From positions 1-12,967 of the forward strand of contig JAJPHP010000021.1 of the NCBI GenBank assembly GCA_021325255.1: a stretch of 12,967 bases of DNA. The letters run 5' to 3'. Origin of the DNA: Nitrososphaerota archaeon. Lineage in GTDB: Archaea; Thermoproteota; Nitrososphaeria; Nitrososphaerales; CADDZS01. The translations under genes were made by a program, and so were the position numbers. The notes under the pieces are model-generated. The model made no database searches and was not told the origin of the DNA. It saw only the letters and a list, made by a program, of their open reading frames with translations. This document shows positions 6,437 to 12,967 of the stretch, in pieces (the stretch's first letter is position 1; each line of letters opens with the position of its first letter).

Positions 6437-6880
6437 TTAGGGCGCGCCGTAAGAAGTTTTTTGCCCTCTGAGCCTGAAAAAGTGGGCCAGGTTTACGGCA
6501 ACTAGTGCTATCAAAAAAATCTGAAAGAAATCTAGCGATGGTATTCCTACGAGCGTTTGGCAAGTTTGATAACAACGTGTCCCGTCTAGCCGAAAGGTCA
6601 GCGGGGACAATCTGAGAAGAATCCCTGTTTCGCCGAAACTCTGGTTCATGATTGCTGGGTATACCGAGTACTCGAGATAGGCAGCGACAAGGGCAAGAGC
6701 CATCAATATGAGGTTCACAAGTATGAACCGCCCGTCCCAGTACCTCCGAGTGGACGAAGTCGGGGCGTTTGGTACAGCGGCAGTTGGAAGGTCTGACGGG
6801 GTCGAAACAAATGCAGGCGCGCTAGGTTCGGACTGATCTTCTCTAGACGATTTCAATTTCAATCGGGATCCACCTCTCAC
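6437..6880 (-). CDS. Two-pass membrane protein with Pro/Ser-rich N-terminus, 147 aa
   Basis: Family not recognised. Residues 1-45 are a basic, Pro/Ser/Ala-rich, probably disordered arm. Membrane helices are at about 51-70 (RFILVNLILMALALVAAYLE) and 116-135 (LDFFQIFLIALVAVNLAHFF). Between them is a loop of about 45 residues with a close cysteine pair (CYQTC). A basic end, RLRGQK, follows the second helix, suggesting both ends are cytoplasmic. The start is GTG (6878-6880) with AGGA about 9 bp upstream. It is the last gene of the right minus-strand cluster, 49 bp after the next membrane gene and followed by a T-rich terminator. Confidence 0.7.
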   Translation of the reverse strand: MRGGSRLKLKSSREDQSEPSAPAFVSTPSDLPTAAVPNAPTSSTRRYWDGRFILVNLILMALALVAAYLEYSVYPAIMNQSFGETGILLRLSPLTFRLDGTRCYQTCQTLVGIPSLDFFQIFLIALVAVNLAHFFRLRGQKTSYGAP

Positions 6881-6929
6881 TTCTTTGTCCTGGAATACAG
6901 CGTCGTTGACTTTAGGAATCGGCTGTGCA

Positions 6930-7262
6930 TTATTTTTTAGATCCCGTTTTTAGCCTTCCTCTTGCGAGCCAATACAATCTTGGATGGTTCTGAAGTATGT
7001 CGGACATGTTGTGCTTGCGCAGGTAAATCCGGATAATCTCATTTATCAGCAGGTAGATTGAGGAAAGCAGAAGCCATGTTAACGGAACGGTCAATTCCAT
7101 GTAGCCCAACTCAAACGCCGCAAGAAGAACCCATAGAATCGTTGCAATAGTATGACCAGCTACGCGAAACACGTTTCGCTTGAAATCCAGCTCAACGCGG
7201 ATATACATTGTGACCGCTGAAGCAACAATTACACCGGCGATGAGCTGGTCAAGATATGTCAA
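6930..7262 (-). CDS. Small membrane protein, about three helices, 110 aa
   Basis: No recognised family. Hydrophobic segments are at about residues 5-21 (DQLIAGVIVASAVTMYI), 35-53 (AGHTIATILWVLLAAFELG) and 57-78 (LTVPLTWLLLSSIYLLINEI), then a basic tail with RIYLRKHN and ending GRLKTGSKK. The start is TTG (7260-7262), overlapping the stop of the preceding small ORF as TTGA. It lies within the cluster below the glycosyltransferase and debranching-enzyme genes. A role in glycan handling at the membrane is possible but only by position. Confidence 0.7.
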   Translation of the reverse strand: MTYLDQLIAGVIVASAVTMYIRVELDFKRNVFRVAGHTIATILWVLLAAFELGYMELTVPLTWLLLSSIYLLINEIIRIYLRKHNMSDILQNHPRLYWLARGRLKTGSKK

Positions 7263-7459
7263 GTTGCCAGGAGCGCACGTTGCCCCTTTAATCGACCTCG
7301 AAATAGAAAAGTGTGTCCCCTGATTAGTCCATTTTCTACTTCGAAACCCAAAGTTACAAAACCACTAGATGCTTTTTCGGGTATGAGTTGAAGATCTATG
7401 AAAACGGCGAATGTGTGGGATGTTAGCGAGTCTCTTTGGGGGAAATTTCGTCGTGGCAC
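7259..7459 (-). CDS. Possible small gene between debranching enzyme and membrane protein, 66 aa
   Basis: Weakly supported. The frame has a GTG start (7457-7459) with AAGG just upstream, 11 bp after the debranching-enzyme stop. Its stop is coupled to the next start as TTGA; that tight spacing on both sides is the main reason for listing it. The product is basic and beta-like (VTLGFEVENGLIRGHTFLF), has no cysteines and resembles nothing I know. It may instead be an untranslated spacer. Confidence 0.35.
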   Translation of the reverse strand: MPRRNFPQRDSLTSHTFAVFIDLQLIPEKASSGFVTLGFEVENGLIRGHTFLFRGRLKGQRALLAT

Positions 7460-7470
7460 AGCCTTGAATG

Positions 7471-9906
7471 CTAAGAAACGGCAAACGCAAAATCACCGCT
7501 TTCGTTTTCGTTTAGTCTCGTCGTAAAAATCGCATTGAGATAATCCGACACCTTCGTCTGGGAAAGCTCCTCCAATTTCGAGACAGATCCGTCCACGAGT
7601 TTTGCAGTCGAAGCTTTGGTAGGAAGCACAAATCCCGTTTCGATGTTAGCAGTTTCCGGTCCGTGGTTGTGGACTTTGATCCGAACACTATCCTGGGTGG
7701 AGTTGAGGCTGAAATCGAATTTGTTTTCCCCGACGCGGACATTTTGAATTCTCAGCTCTTTCCAAACTTCTCCGATGAATGGAACGACACTGAGTTCCGC
7801 GTTTTTACCTGGCGTAGGCCGCGGAGCGATTCCAAAAAGTCCTTGGACCATACTGGTCAGAAACATGCTGGCGGACCACGCCTGAATGAAACAGCCGGTA
7901 GGCTGGACAGGGTGCTGTCCCATGGGCGGCATGTCTCCGTAGAGCACTTCCTTGAAGTAATTTGACCCCATGTCGAGAGCTGAAACAAACCTCTGAGTGG
8001 TTGCGAGGCCTTCGTTGAACATGCCTAGCCTAAATTCGGACAATGCTACCCAACCGGTACAGAATGGCCATACCCCTCCCTTTTGATAGGATCGTGGGTC
8101 ATAGTCGGGATCTTTCTTCGACCTTGTCCTGACGCCCCAATCTGTCATGAACTCGTAGCCCTCGATCTTGGAAAGTACTCTGTGGCTTGTCTGTTGATCT
8201 GTCACCCCCATGAGCACCGGAACAACCGAGTTGATCGTTATCGATCTGTTTGGCTCACCGGTGGGCTCGATTGTATCGTGAAAGAACCCCAGACTGTCGT
8301 TCCAGTATCTTTCCATAATCAGATTCTTGAGTCGCGTACCCTTTTCGAGCCATTCGCGAGATCTTGACTCATCGCCGACCGTGCTTGCAATGTGCGACCC
8401 GTCGAGTAAGGCTCTGCAAAAAATAGCCTGGACGTCCAGTGCGGATTTTCCCCTGTAGTAGGAGTCCATCCAAGTGGTGTCGATCAAGAAACCCTCCGGC
8501 CCGTGCTCCATGAATCCGTCGCCGTCGCGATCTCCGTCGATGCTCCATTCGATCGCCCTAACGATGTTGTTGTAAATGAACTTTACAAAGTTGATGTCTC
8601 TAGTCCAATCGAGGTAATTGCGCGCGGCGACTACGAACAGGGGCGTAGCGTCGGCCGAGTAGTAGTATACCGTTCCCTCTGTCCGGATCTCATGAGGTAT
8701 CTCTCCTCGGTAGTATGGCTCTCTGAGCATGTCCTCTCCGTTAGCAGGCGCCTGAAATCTAGCGAGGAGGTTCAGATTTTCTCTGGCTCCGTCAAAGTCC
8801 CCGATAGATAGCAGCCCGAAGGTAGCCCAGCACATGTCTCTGCCAAAGTAGATTGCAAAGTGGGGCAAGCCAGCGAAGGTGCCTGTTCCGAAGCCGGGCT
8901 GATAGTGCTCTAGCATATGCAGGTTGACTTTGGACCACCTGAAAGCTCGAGTCAGCGCGTTCTCTGGATGAAGAATTTCGACGGTGTGTTCGAGGTAGTC
9001 TTTGTAGAGCATCGACTTTTCAATTGCGAGAGACTCGAAATTGACCATCGTGTAATTGAATTCGCCAAAAGCCTCCTGATATGATAGAGAACCCCCGGTG
9101 AGACAAAGATCAATCTCGAAATCACCGCCGCCGCTTCTTTCGCCGCTTTTTGGCCAATACTCACCCTCAATCTGTTCCGCTTCCCACTCTTCCTCTCTTT
9201 GTTCCTCCATAACCTCGTATTCGAGAAGGACGCTTCCAAAACGCGGCTTGTCAACGGAGGGCAGGTGTTCCGTGAGAATAGGATAGTTGAACTTGTCAAA
9301 ACCGAGGTACTTTTTCCTTGCCTGCCTGTTCGCTCCGAAGATTCCAATCCAGTCCGCATGGCGATAGTGCTTTGCTATGACGGAAAAGTTGTCTTCGTTG
9401 TACAAGACTATTTCCTTCCGAACTTTGTACTGCTCGCCTGCCTGCTTCACTTCCCACATCAAGTTGAATTCGCATTCGGCGAGGAAGCGTAGTTTTGCCA
9501 TTATGGAGGCAGAAGACCTCATGGGGCCATCAAGCCTTTTGATGACGAACCTCCAGCATATCGATTGCCGATGCTCAGGAATGAACATCAGCTCCCTCAC
9601 CCTGATCCCCAGCTCCGGGATTTCGTATGTACGTTCAACATGGGAAAGCTTGGTCACAAACTCTACAGCGTATTGGTAAAGGAAGTAGACCTTGCTTCCA
9701 TCTGAAACTGCAAAATGAACCCTATCGGCTAATTTGATTGGGAGAGACCAGACGCCGTGCCATCTCCCCTCAAACTTGCCCGATTCCATGCCTATGGCGT
9801 AGGTGTTTTTGCCGACTAGCGTGAAAGAATTTGACAAATTCTTCGAATCGGACCATCTATAGGTAGACTCCTCAATCTCAGAATCATCGGTTATACGCAA
9901 CATCAT
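7471..9906 (-). CDS. Glycogen-debranching-type glycoside hydrolase (amylo-alpha-1,6-glucosidase family)
   Basis: This protein of 811 residues has a beta-rich N-terminal part (about 1-290), a catalytic (alpha/alpha)6 barrel (about 300-695) and a short beta C-terminal part. The barrel carries the GDE_C-type landmarks: PHFAIYFGRDMCWATFG (348-364), EGTVYYYSADATPLFV (410-425), DGDGFMEHGP (461-470), DTTWMDSYYRGKSALDVQAI (476-495), QKGGVWPF (608-615) and QAWSAS (675-680). In this fold the acids of the TWMD region are catalytic; Asp481 is the likely one. The expected reaction is hydrolysis of alpha-1,6 branches or related alpha-glucosides. The exact substrate is unknown, because GH63/GH37-like relatives share the fold. 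Residues 230-250 form a very acidic insertion. It has no signal peptide, so it is cytoplasmic. It starts ATG ATG at 9901-9906, 99 bp after a GT4 glycosyltransferase. Confidence 0.85.
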   Translation of the reverse strand: MMLRITDDSEIEESTYRWSDSKNLSNSFTLVGKNTYAIGMESGKFEGRWHGVWSLPIKLADRVHFAVSDGSKVYFLYQYAVEFVTKLSHVERTYEIPELGIRVRELMFIPEHRQSICWRFVIKRLDGPMRSSASIMAKLRFLAECEFNLMWEVKQAGEQYKVRKEIVLYNEDNFSVIAKHYRHADWIGIFGANRQARKKYLGFDKFNYPILTEHLPSVDKPRFGSVLLEYEVMEEQREEEWEAEQIEGEYWPKSGERSGGGDFEIDLCLTGGSLSYQEAFGEFNYTMVNFESLAIEKSMLYKDYLEHTVEILHPENALTRAFRWSKVNLHMLEHYQPGFGTGTFAGLPHFAIYFGRDMCWATFGLLSIGDFDGARENLNLLARFQAPANGEDMLREPYYRGEIPHEIRTEGTVYYYSADATPLFVVAARNYLDWTRDINFVKFIYNNIVRAIEWSIDGDRDGDGFMEHGPEGFLIDTTWMDSYYRGKSALDVQAIFCRALLDGSHIASTVGDESRSREWLEKGTRLKNLIMERYWNDSLGFFHDTIEPTGEPNRSITINSVVPVLMGVTDQQTSHRVLSKIEGYEFMTDWGVRTRSKKDPDYDPRSYQKGGVWPFCTGWVALSEFRLGMFNEGLATTQRFVSALDMGSNYFKEVLYGDMPPMGQHPVQPTGCFIQAWSASMFLTSMVQGLFGIAPRPTPGKNAELSVVPFIGEVWKELRIQNVRVGENKFDFSLNSTQDSVRIKVHNHGPETANIETGFVLPTKASTAKLVDGSVSKLEELSQTKVSDYLNAIFTTRLNENESGDFAFAVS

Positions 9907-9962
9907 ATTCTCTGACCAGTCGCACCTCAGAAATAACTGGCTCTTCCCTTACATCTCTGGAT

Positions 9963-9986
9963 GCCTTCAATTCTTCTTCTGAAGGC
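9963..9986. other. Hairpin between glycosyltransferase and debranching-enzyme genes
   Basis: GCCTTCA (9963-9969) and TGAAGGC (9980-9986) form a perfect 7-bp stem with a 10-nt loop, 20 bp beyond the glycosyltransferase stop. No T-tract follows on the minus strand. It may be a transcript-processing or stabilising element within the operon, or chance. Confidence 0.3.
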
Positions 9987-10005
9987 GCGGGGGAGAGAGT
10001 ACAAC

Positions 10006-11301
10006 TCAGTCTTTTTCTTCATTTAAAGGAGTTTGCGGTGGAATCTCCAAAGATTCGATCCTTTCGTGTCGATCTGAAATTTGATTGGCAACAGATTGAT
10101 AGGTCGCAATTAGTTTAGGTAGGACGACCCTTGTGTCAAACTTCTTCTTTACCCATTTTATACCATTCAACCCCATTTCCGCTTTGAGCTTTTCGTCGAG
10201 GAGGATTTTCGTAATTGCTCTTGCTGTTGCATGCGAGTCATTCTCAGGAACGAGCAATCCTGCTAGTTCATCCGGAACTACTTCAGCCACTCCATTGATG
10301 TTTGAGGTTGCGCCAACGACAGGTTTGCCAGCGGCCATTCCCTCAATAAACACCATTCCGAACGCCTCGCGCGAGGATAGGCTGACAACAATGTCGGAGG
10401 CTGCGAACACAGAAGGAAGCATCTCGTTGGGAACGAAGCGCTTGAAGAAGAGAAGGCTATCTTTCGCACCCATCTTTTCCGCCATCTTCTTTAGCCTTCG
10501 CTTGCTCCTTTCTACCTCGTTTGTAAACACGTTATCATTTCCTAGCAGCAATACTTTCGCATCCGGTATCCAGTCCAAAACCTCCGGCAACGCCCTCATC
10601 AAGAGGTCCAGCCCCTTGCCTCGCATCGCGTCGAGGATCAGGTTTCCCTCCCTGCCCACAAGCCTCGATGGATAGAGTATGATTGGCGAGTCTTCTTCGA
10701 CCCCAAGCATTCTTCTTACTGTCTTGCGGTCGGCTGCTCTGTACCTTTCAGAATCGACCATATTGGGGACGTGGGCAACCCTATCAGCGGGCACGCCAGC
10801 TTCCATGAGTTCGAGGGATATGCGCTTTGTAACGGTGACTATGCGATCCAGCGGAAAGTAAGTCAAGACGTATTGAGAGAAGATATCGTCGGCGTCGTTG
10901 TGAATCGTATTAACAACAGGATGTCGTTTCCTGTTCAGACTATTCAAAAAAGCCAGTAGGAACATCGCGTAGAACCGCATCTGATAATTGTGGAAGTGCA
11001 CAACGGAAGGGTCGAATTCGTCGACTAGATTCTTGAAAAGGGTCGATACCTGAGAATACCTGAAATCATCCGCCTTTATGACACCGTTCGGGGGAACTCG
11101 CAGGAGGTCTGATCTTATTATCGTGACCCCGTTACGCGTTTCTTCTCTAGGAGTCTCACTTCCGATAGAGCTTGTTAATACCTGCACCTTGTGCCCCGAC
11201 TTTGCAAGCGCTTCGCATGTGGTGTCGAGAACTGATTCAACCCCGCCGATTACTGGATTGAAAAAAGGGCTGACAATTTGTATTCTCATTTTGACAGGCA
11301 T
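10006..11301 (-). CDS. GT4-family (group 1) glycosyltransferase
   Basis: A 431-residue GT-B fold enzyme. The N-terminal domain opens with MRIQIVSPFFNPVIGGVESV (residues 5-24), containing the GGVE loop seen in GT4 enzymes. The C-terminal domain has IILYPSRLVGREGN (207-220), KVLLLG (249-254) and the EX7E motif: Glu312 and Glu320 in SREAFGMVFIEGMAAGKPVVG (310-330). It transfers a sugar from a nucleotide-sugar donor; donor and acceptor cannot be read. Residues 217-228 look like an insertion between the usual Arg and Lys-Gly of the donor site. With the debranching-type hydrolase downstream on the same strand, a role in a storage glucan or compatible-solute glycoside is plausible. The start may be ATG 11299-11301 or the internal ATG 11287-11289 (residue 5). 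Confidence 0.88.
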   Translation of the reverse strand: MPVKMRIQIVSPFFNPVIGGVESVLDTTCEALAKSGHKVQVLTSSIGSETPREETRNGVTIIRSDLLRVPPNGVIKADDFRYSQVSTLFKNLVDEFDPSVVHFHNYQMRFYAMFLLAFLNSLNRKRHPVVNTIHNDADDIFSQYVLTYFPLDRIVTVTKRISLELMEAGVPADRVAHVPNMVDSERYRAADRKTVRRMLGVEEDSPIILYPSRLVGREGNLILDAMRGKGLDLLMRALPEVLDWIPDAKVLLLGNDNVFTNEVERSKRRLKKMAEKMGAKDSLLFFKRFVPNEMLPSVFAASDIVVSLSSREAFGMVFIEGMAAGKPVVGATSNINGVAEVVPDELAGLLVPENDSHATARAITKILLDEKLKAEMGLNGIKWVKKKFDTRVVLPKLIATYQSVANQISDRHERIESLEIPPQTPLNEEKD

Positions 11302-11392
11302 TCAACTCGTGAGGCAAGTTCAATCCTTGACGGATGGCTCCGTTCTTCGTTTTCGGTAACAGCGCTGAGAGAGCCGCAGTTCATTATTTCTC

Positions 11393-11402
11393 TAATTTTA
11401 TT
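11393..11402 (+). promoter_or_regulatory. TATA-like box for the thioredoxin-fold gene
   Basis: TAATTTTATT is the best A/T box in the 144-bp gap between the divergent glycosyltransferase and thioredoxin-fold starts. It lies about 45-50 bp before the ATG at 11446, so a start site some 25 bp downstream would leave a leader of about 20 nt. This supports ATG 11446 over the upstream in-frame ATG at 11278, which would overlap the glycosyltransferase. Confidence 0.4.
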
Positions 11403-11445
11403 CGAGAACCCACATTGGATCAACAAAAAATTTCAAAAGAAAAAC

Positions 11446-11964
11446 ATGGGCGTGGACAGTTATATCAATTGTCGAGAATTTGGAGTATGTTCAAGAAAAT
11501 ATCGAATGTCGATTTTGCCTGAGCATTGCACATTACAGGAATTGAAGATAGATTTTAGAATTGCACTGGAAACTACCTTTGCTTACAGAACGAAGTCGGA
11601 GACAGGAATCCCCCGGTTGAATGTGACAGATTTCTTACGCAAGCAGGAGTTTCTCTCAATTCTTGAAGTTACGGATTCGCCGGTGATAACCGTCTTTGCA
11701 GCCAAATGGTGCGGATACTGCCTGAGGTTCATAGATCTCGCAAAGAGCGTTGATTTTGGGAAAGATCGGAAGCTTTACCTTGTAGATGCAGACAGCGATG
11801 ATGGCTCGCTCTGGGATGAATACAATGTGGCGATTGTTCCGACAATTGCAGTATTTCAGAGAGGCCAGATTGTCTTCAGACAGGATGGTAGAAGCATGGT
11901 TGGGCTTGTAAAGGGAGACTTGGAGAGGGCGATCAATGCGGCTGAAGCAGCTGACAAGCTCTAG
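11446..11964 (+). CDS. Thioredoxin-fold protein with CGYC motif and Cys-containing N-terminal extension
   Basis: The protein has 172 residues from the chosen ATG (11446). Residues about 58-172 form a thioredoxin fold: [16 protein letters not shown] (80-95) with redox pair Cys89/Cys92, [10 protein letters not shown] (109-118), the cis-proline turn VPTIAVF (131-137) and [10 protein letters not shown]. It should reduce or exchange disulfides in the cytoplasm; no signal peptide is seen. The first about 55 residues are unusual, with Cys9, Cys15 and Cys28 ([16 protein letters not shown]). They loosely recall a small metal-binding DUF1059-type module, at low confidence. The frame is open back to 11278, but that stretch overlaps the divergent glycosyltransferase start and looks untranslated. 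The stop (TAG 11962-11964) shares CTAG with the converging protease gene. Confidence 0.85.
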   Translation: MGVDSYINCREFGVCSRKYRMSILPEHCTLQELKIDFRIALETTFAYRTKSETGIPRLNVTDFLRKQEFLSILEVTDSPVITVFAAKWCGYCLRFIDLAKSVDFGKDRKLYLVDADSDDGSLWDEYNVAIVPTIAVFQRGQIVFRQDGRSMVGLVKGDLERAINAAEAADKL

Positions 11965-12797
11965 ATGATCCACGGATAGTACGCGAAGACTGTCAGGGCG
12001 ACCGCAGCGCAGAAGGAAATTGCCCATCTGGTCTTGTCCCAATGGAAGACCATCGTTCCGTCGAGAGATCCGAATGGTATAAGATTGAAGATGGCAATCC
12101 AAGAGTTGAACATCGCAAGTTCGAGAAAAGCAATACCGAGAAGGGAGGCGCTGAGGCGCGATAGAATCAGGCAAGCAAAGCCCAGCGCCAAGTTCAGTCC
12201 GGGACCGATCAGTCCAATCGCGCCCATAATCTCGCTTCGAGCAGTTCCCTGAATATTCGTCTGGCCGGGAGCCAAGAACTTGATTGGAAATAGGACGCTA
12301 ACAATGGTCATCATCAGGCCGTAGGCATTTGTCCGAAATTCCGCCCACATTCCGTTCCTCCGGGCGAGAAATTTGTGGGCCATCTCGTGCCCAAGGAATG
12401 AGACAACAAACCCCGGTACTAGCAAAAGGAGCAACCAAGAGTGGGCAGTGAACAAAAGCATGTCGACACTCCAGCTGAGAGAGAGCCCGACGGCCACCAT
12501 GACGGCTGTTGCAAGCAGGATGTGTTTCTTTTCGACCTCTGAGAACAGGCCAGCGTACCTCAGCCTGAACCTGCTCCGACCAGACCGTATGCTCGGAAAG
12601 TACTGGTTCTCATCCTTTCTGCTCCCACTCCTGGGAGACTGCTGAATTCTGGCATAACCAGGATGAAGTGGACCTCCAACGCGCGGGCAGGCATGATTCT
12701 CCGGGAGACGGTGCTCACCGCAAAATGACTCGCCGCAATAATTGCATCTGAATGGGAGGCCTTCCCCTTTGTCACGCTCGCAGTAGTGGCAAAGCAT
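11961..12797 (-). CDS. AN1-type zinc finger fused to M50 site-2-protease-like membrane peptidase
   Basis: Two clear parts in 278 residues. Residues 3-37 fit the AN1 zinc-finger spacing exactly: Cys3, Cys6, Cys18, Cys21, Cys26, His29, His35, Cys37. After a basic, Ser/Arg-rich linker (about 40-90) comes a membrane peptidase of about five to six helices. It has HEMAH (137-141), the S2P zinc-binding HExxH with Glu138 as catalytic base, a GPGLN motif (198-202), and LIPFGSLDG (239-247), whose Asp246 is the expected third zinc ligand. M50 enzymes cleave substrates within the membrane, often releasing regulators. The AN1 finger, a module of ubiquitin/stress-related proteins in eukaryotes, probably recruits or senses a partner on the cytoplasmic side. 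The start ATG is at 12795-12797, with a TATA-like box 34-43 bp upstream. Confidence 0.9.
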   Translation of the reverse strand: MLCHYCERDKGEGLPFRCNYCGESFCGEHRLPENHACPRVGGPLHPGYARIQQSPRSGSRKDENQYFPSIRSGRSRFRLRYAGLFSEVEKKHILLATAVMVAVGLSLSWSVDMLLFTAHSWLLLLLVPGFVVSFLGHEMAHKFLARRNGMWAEFRTNAYGLMMTIVSVLFPIKFLAPGQTNIQGTARSEIMGAIGLIGPGLNLALGFACLILSRLSASLLGIAFLELAMFNSWIAIFNLIPFGSLDGTMVFHWDKTRWAISFCAAVALTVFAYYPWII

Positions 12798-12830
12798 ACG
12801 GCAAAAGCAGGATTTCCTATTGGCTCATTA

Positions 12831-12840
12831 TCATATTTAC
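12831..12840 (-). promoter_or_regulatory. TATA-like box for the AN1/M50 gene
   Basis: Read on the minus strand this is GTAAATATGA, centred about 38 bp before the ATG at 12795-12797. That spacing suits an archaeal promoter with transcription starting near 12809 and a leader of about a dozen bases. Confidence 0.5.
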
Positions 12841-12860
12841 TCTTATCGGTAATTCTAACT

Positions 12861-12965
12861 GGTACCGTCAAGTTAAGCCCAGTAAGATAAAGGGTTATGG
12901 CCAGAAGGACTGATCTCTCATGTTTTTGGTGATGACAAACACGGAAGACGAGTTCCTCCTAGCCA
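12861..12965 (-). repeat. Right copy of 105-bp perfect terminal inverted repeat
   Basis: Exact reverse complement of 1-105. The inner boundary is GGTACC (12861-12866), next to the promoter region of the AN1/M50 gene. Two further bases (CA) follow it to the end of the window, beyond where the left copy can be compared. It contains the plus-strand outward ORF start at 12920. Confidence 0.95.
12886..12899 (+). promoter_or_regulatory. Possible TATA-like element inside the repeat
   Basis: GATAAAGGGTTATG lies 21-34 bp before the ATG at 12920, roughly where an archaeal TATA box would sit for a leaderless transcript. It is present in both repeat copies. Weak support: the match to a TATA box is partial. 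Confidence 0.25.
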
Positions 12966-12967
12966 CA
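12920..12967 (+). CDS. Partial ORF start inside right repeat, runs off the window
   Basis: ATG at 12920-12922 opens a frame that continues to the window edge: MFLVMTNTEDEFLLAT, 16 codons. Third positions are mostly G or C, as in the neighbouring genes, which is mild support for coding. Another frame (from 12886) is also open to the edge and gives GLWPEGLISHVFGDD, but has no start codon in view. The protein cannot be identified from so little. The same 5' end is present at 46-1 on the other strand. Confidence 0.35.
   Translation, partial: MFLVMTNTEDEFLLAT

Noticed and set aside
10133..10675. Plus-strand ORF of 180 residues opposite the glycosyltransferase
   Set aside because: The glycosyltransferase on the other strand has all its family motifs. 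This Ser/Phe/Pro-rich frame is its shadow.
11278..11445. 56-residue N-terminal extension of the thioredoxin-fold ORF
   Set aside because: It overlaps the start of the divergent glycosyltransferase, has low-complexity character, and a TATA-like box at 11393 lies inside it. The ATG at 11446 is a better start.
12560..12871. Minus-strand ORF of 103 residues overlapping the AN1/M50 gene
   Set aside because: It covers the zinc-finger coding region in another frame, and no motif is seen in it.
1..12967. Idea that the window is a complete linear plasmid or virus with terminal repeats
   Set aside because: It carries housekeeping lipid-synthesis genes and no replication, capsid or partition gene. The repeats contain an ORF that continues outward past both ends.

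Overview
The window looks like a stretch of archaeal chromosome, most probably from the Thaumarchaeota (Nitrososphaeria) or a close relative. The reasons are: an archaeal-type modified mevalonate module (both subunits of an aconitase-X-type phosphomevalonate dehydratase plus a UbiD-family decarboxylase); an AN1 zinc finger fused to a membrane metalloprotease; frequent TTG and GTG starts with 4-nt gene overlaps; short A/T-rich TATA-like boxes at about the right distance from starts; and many small lineage-type unknown proteins. No rRNA, tRNA, CRISPR array or complete transposase was found. The lineage is an inference from gene content, not from a marker gene.

Layout. Positions 1-105 and 12861-12965 are perfect inverted copies of one another, so the window is bracketed by an inverted repeat. 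Each copy carries the start of the same outward-reading ORF. Between them, the left half (272-5162) is entirely on the minus strand. In transcription order it holds: an unknown 135-residue protein (possibly related to proteasome-assembly chaperones), the UbiD-type decarboxylase, the phosphomevalonate dehydratase large and small subunits, a two-pass membrane protein with an acidic tail, a glyoxalase-II-like metallo-beta-lactamase split by a frameshift, and a small charged protein. A promoter region at 5163-5327 separates this from two plus-strand genes of unknown function: a helical protein at 5328-5657 and another at 5962-6330. A 304-bp non-coding gap with several hairpins lies between them.

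The right half (6437-11301) is again minus strand. A GT4 glycosyltransferase is followed by a glycogen-debranching-type glycoside hydrolase, then a small unknown ORF and two small membrane proteins, so it is probably a glucan or glycoside metabolism cluster. Divergent from it is a thioredoxin-fold protein with a CGYC motif and a Cys-containing N-terminal extension. This gene converges tail to tail with the AN1-zinc-finger/site-2-protease fusion gene, and the two stop codons share a CTAG.

How the genes work together. The dehydratase converts mevalonate 5-phosphate to trans-anhydromevalonate 5-phosphate, and the UbiD-type enzyme decarboxylates that to isopentenyl phosphate. Isopentenyl phosphate then feeds isopentenyl phosphate kinase and archaeal lipid synthesis. 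Mevalonate kinase, isopentenyl phosphate kinase and the UbiX flavin prenyltransferase are not in this window. The most unusual structural feature is the terminal inverted repeat. It could be two copies of a mobile or repeated sequence at which an assembly broke, a genuine inverted duplication, or an amplification/assembly artefact, and the window alone cannot decide.
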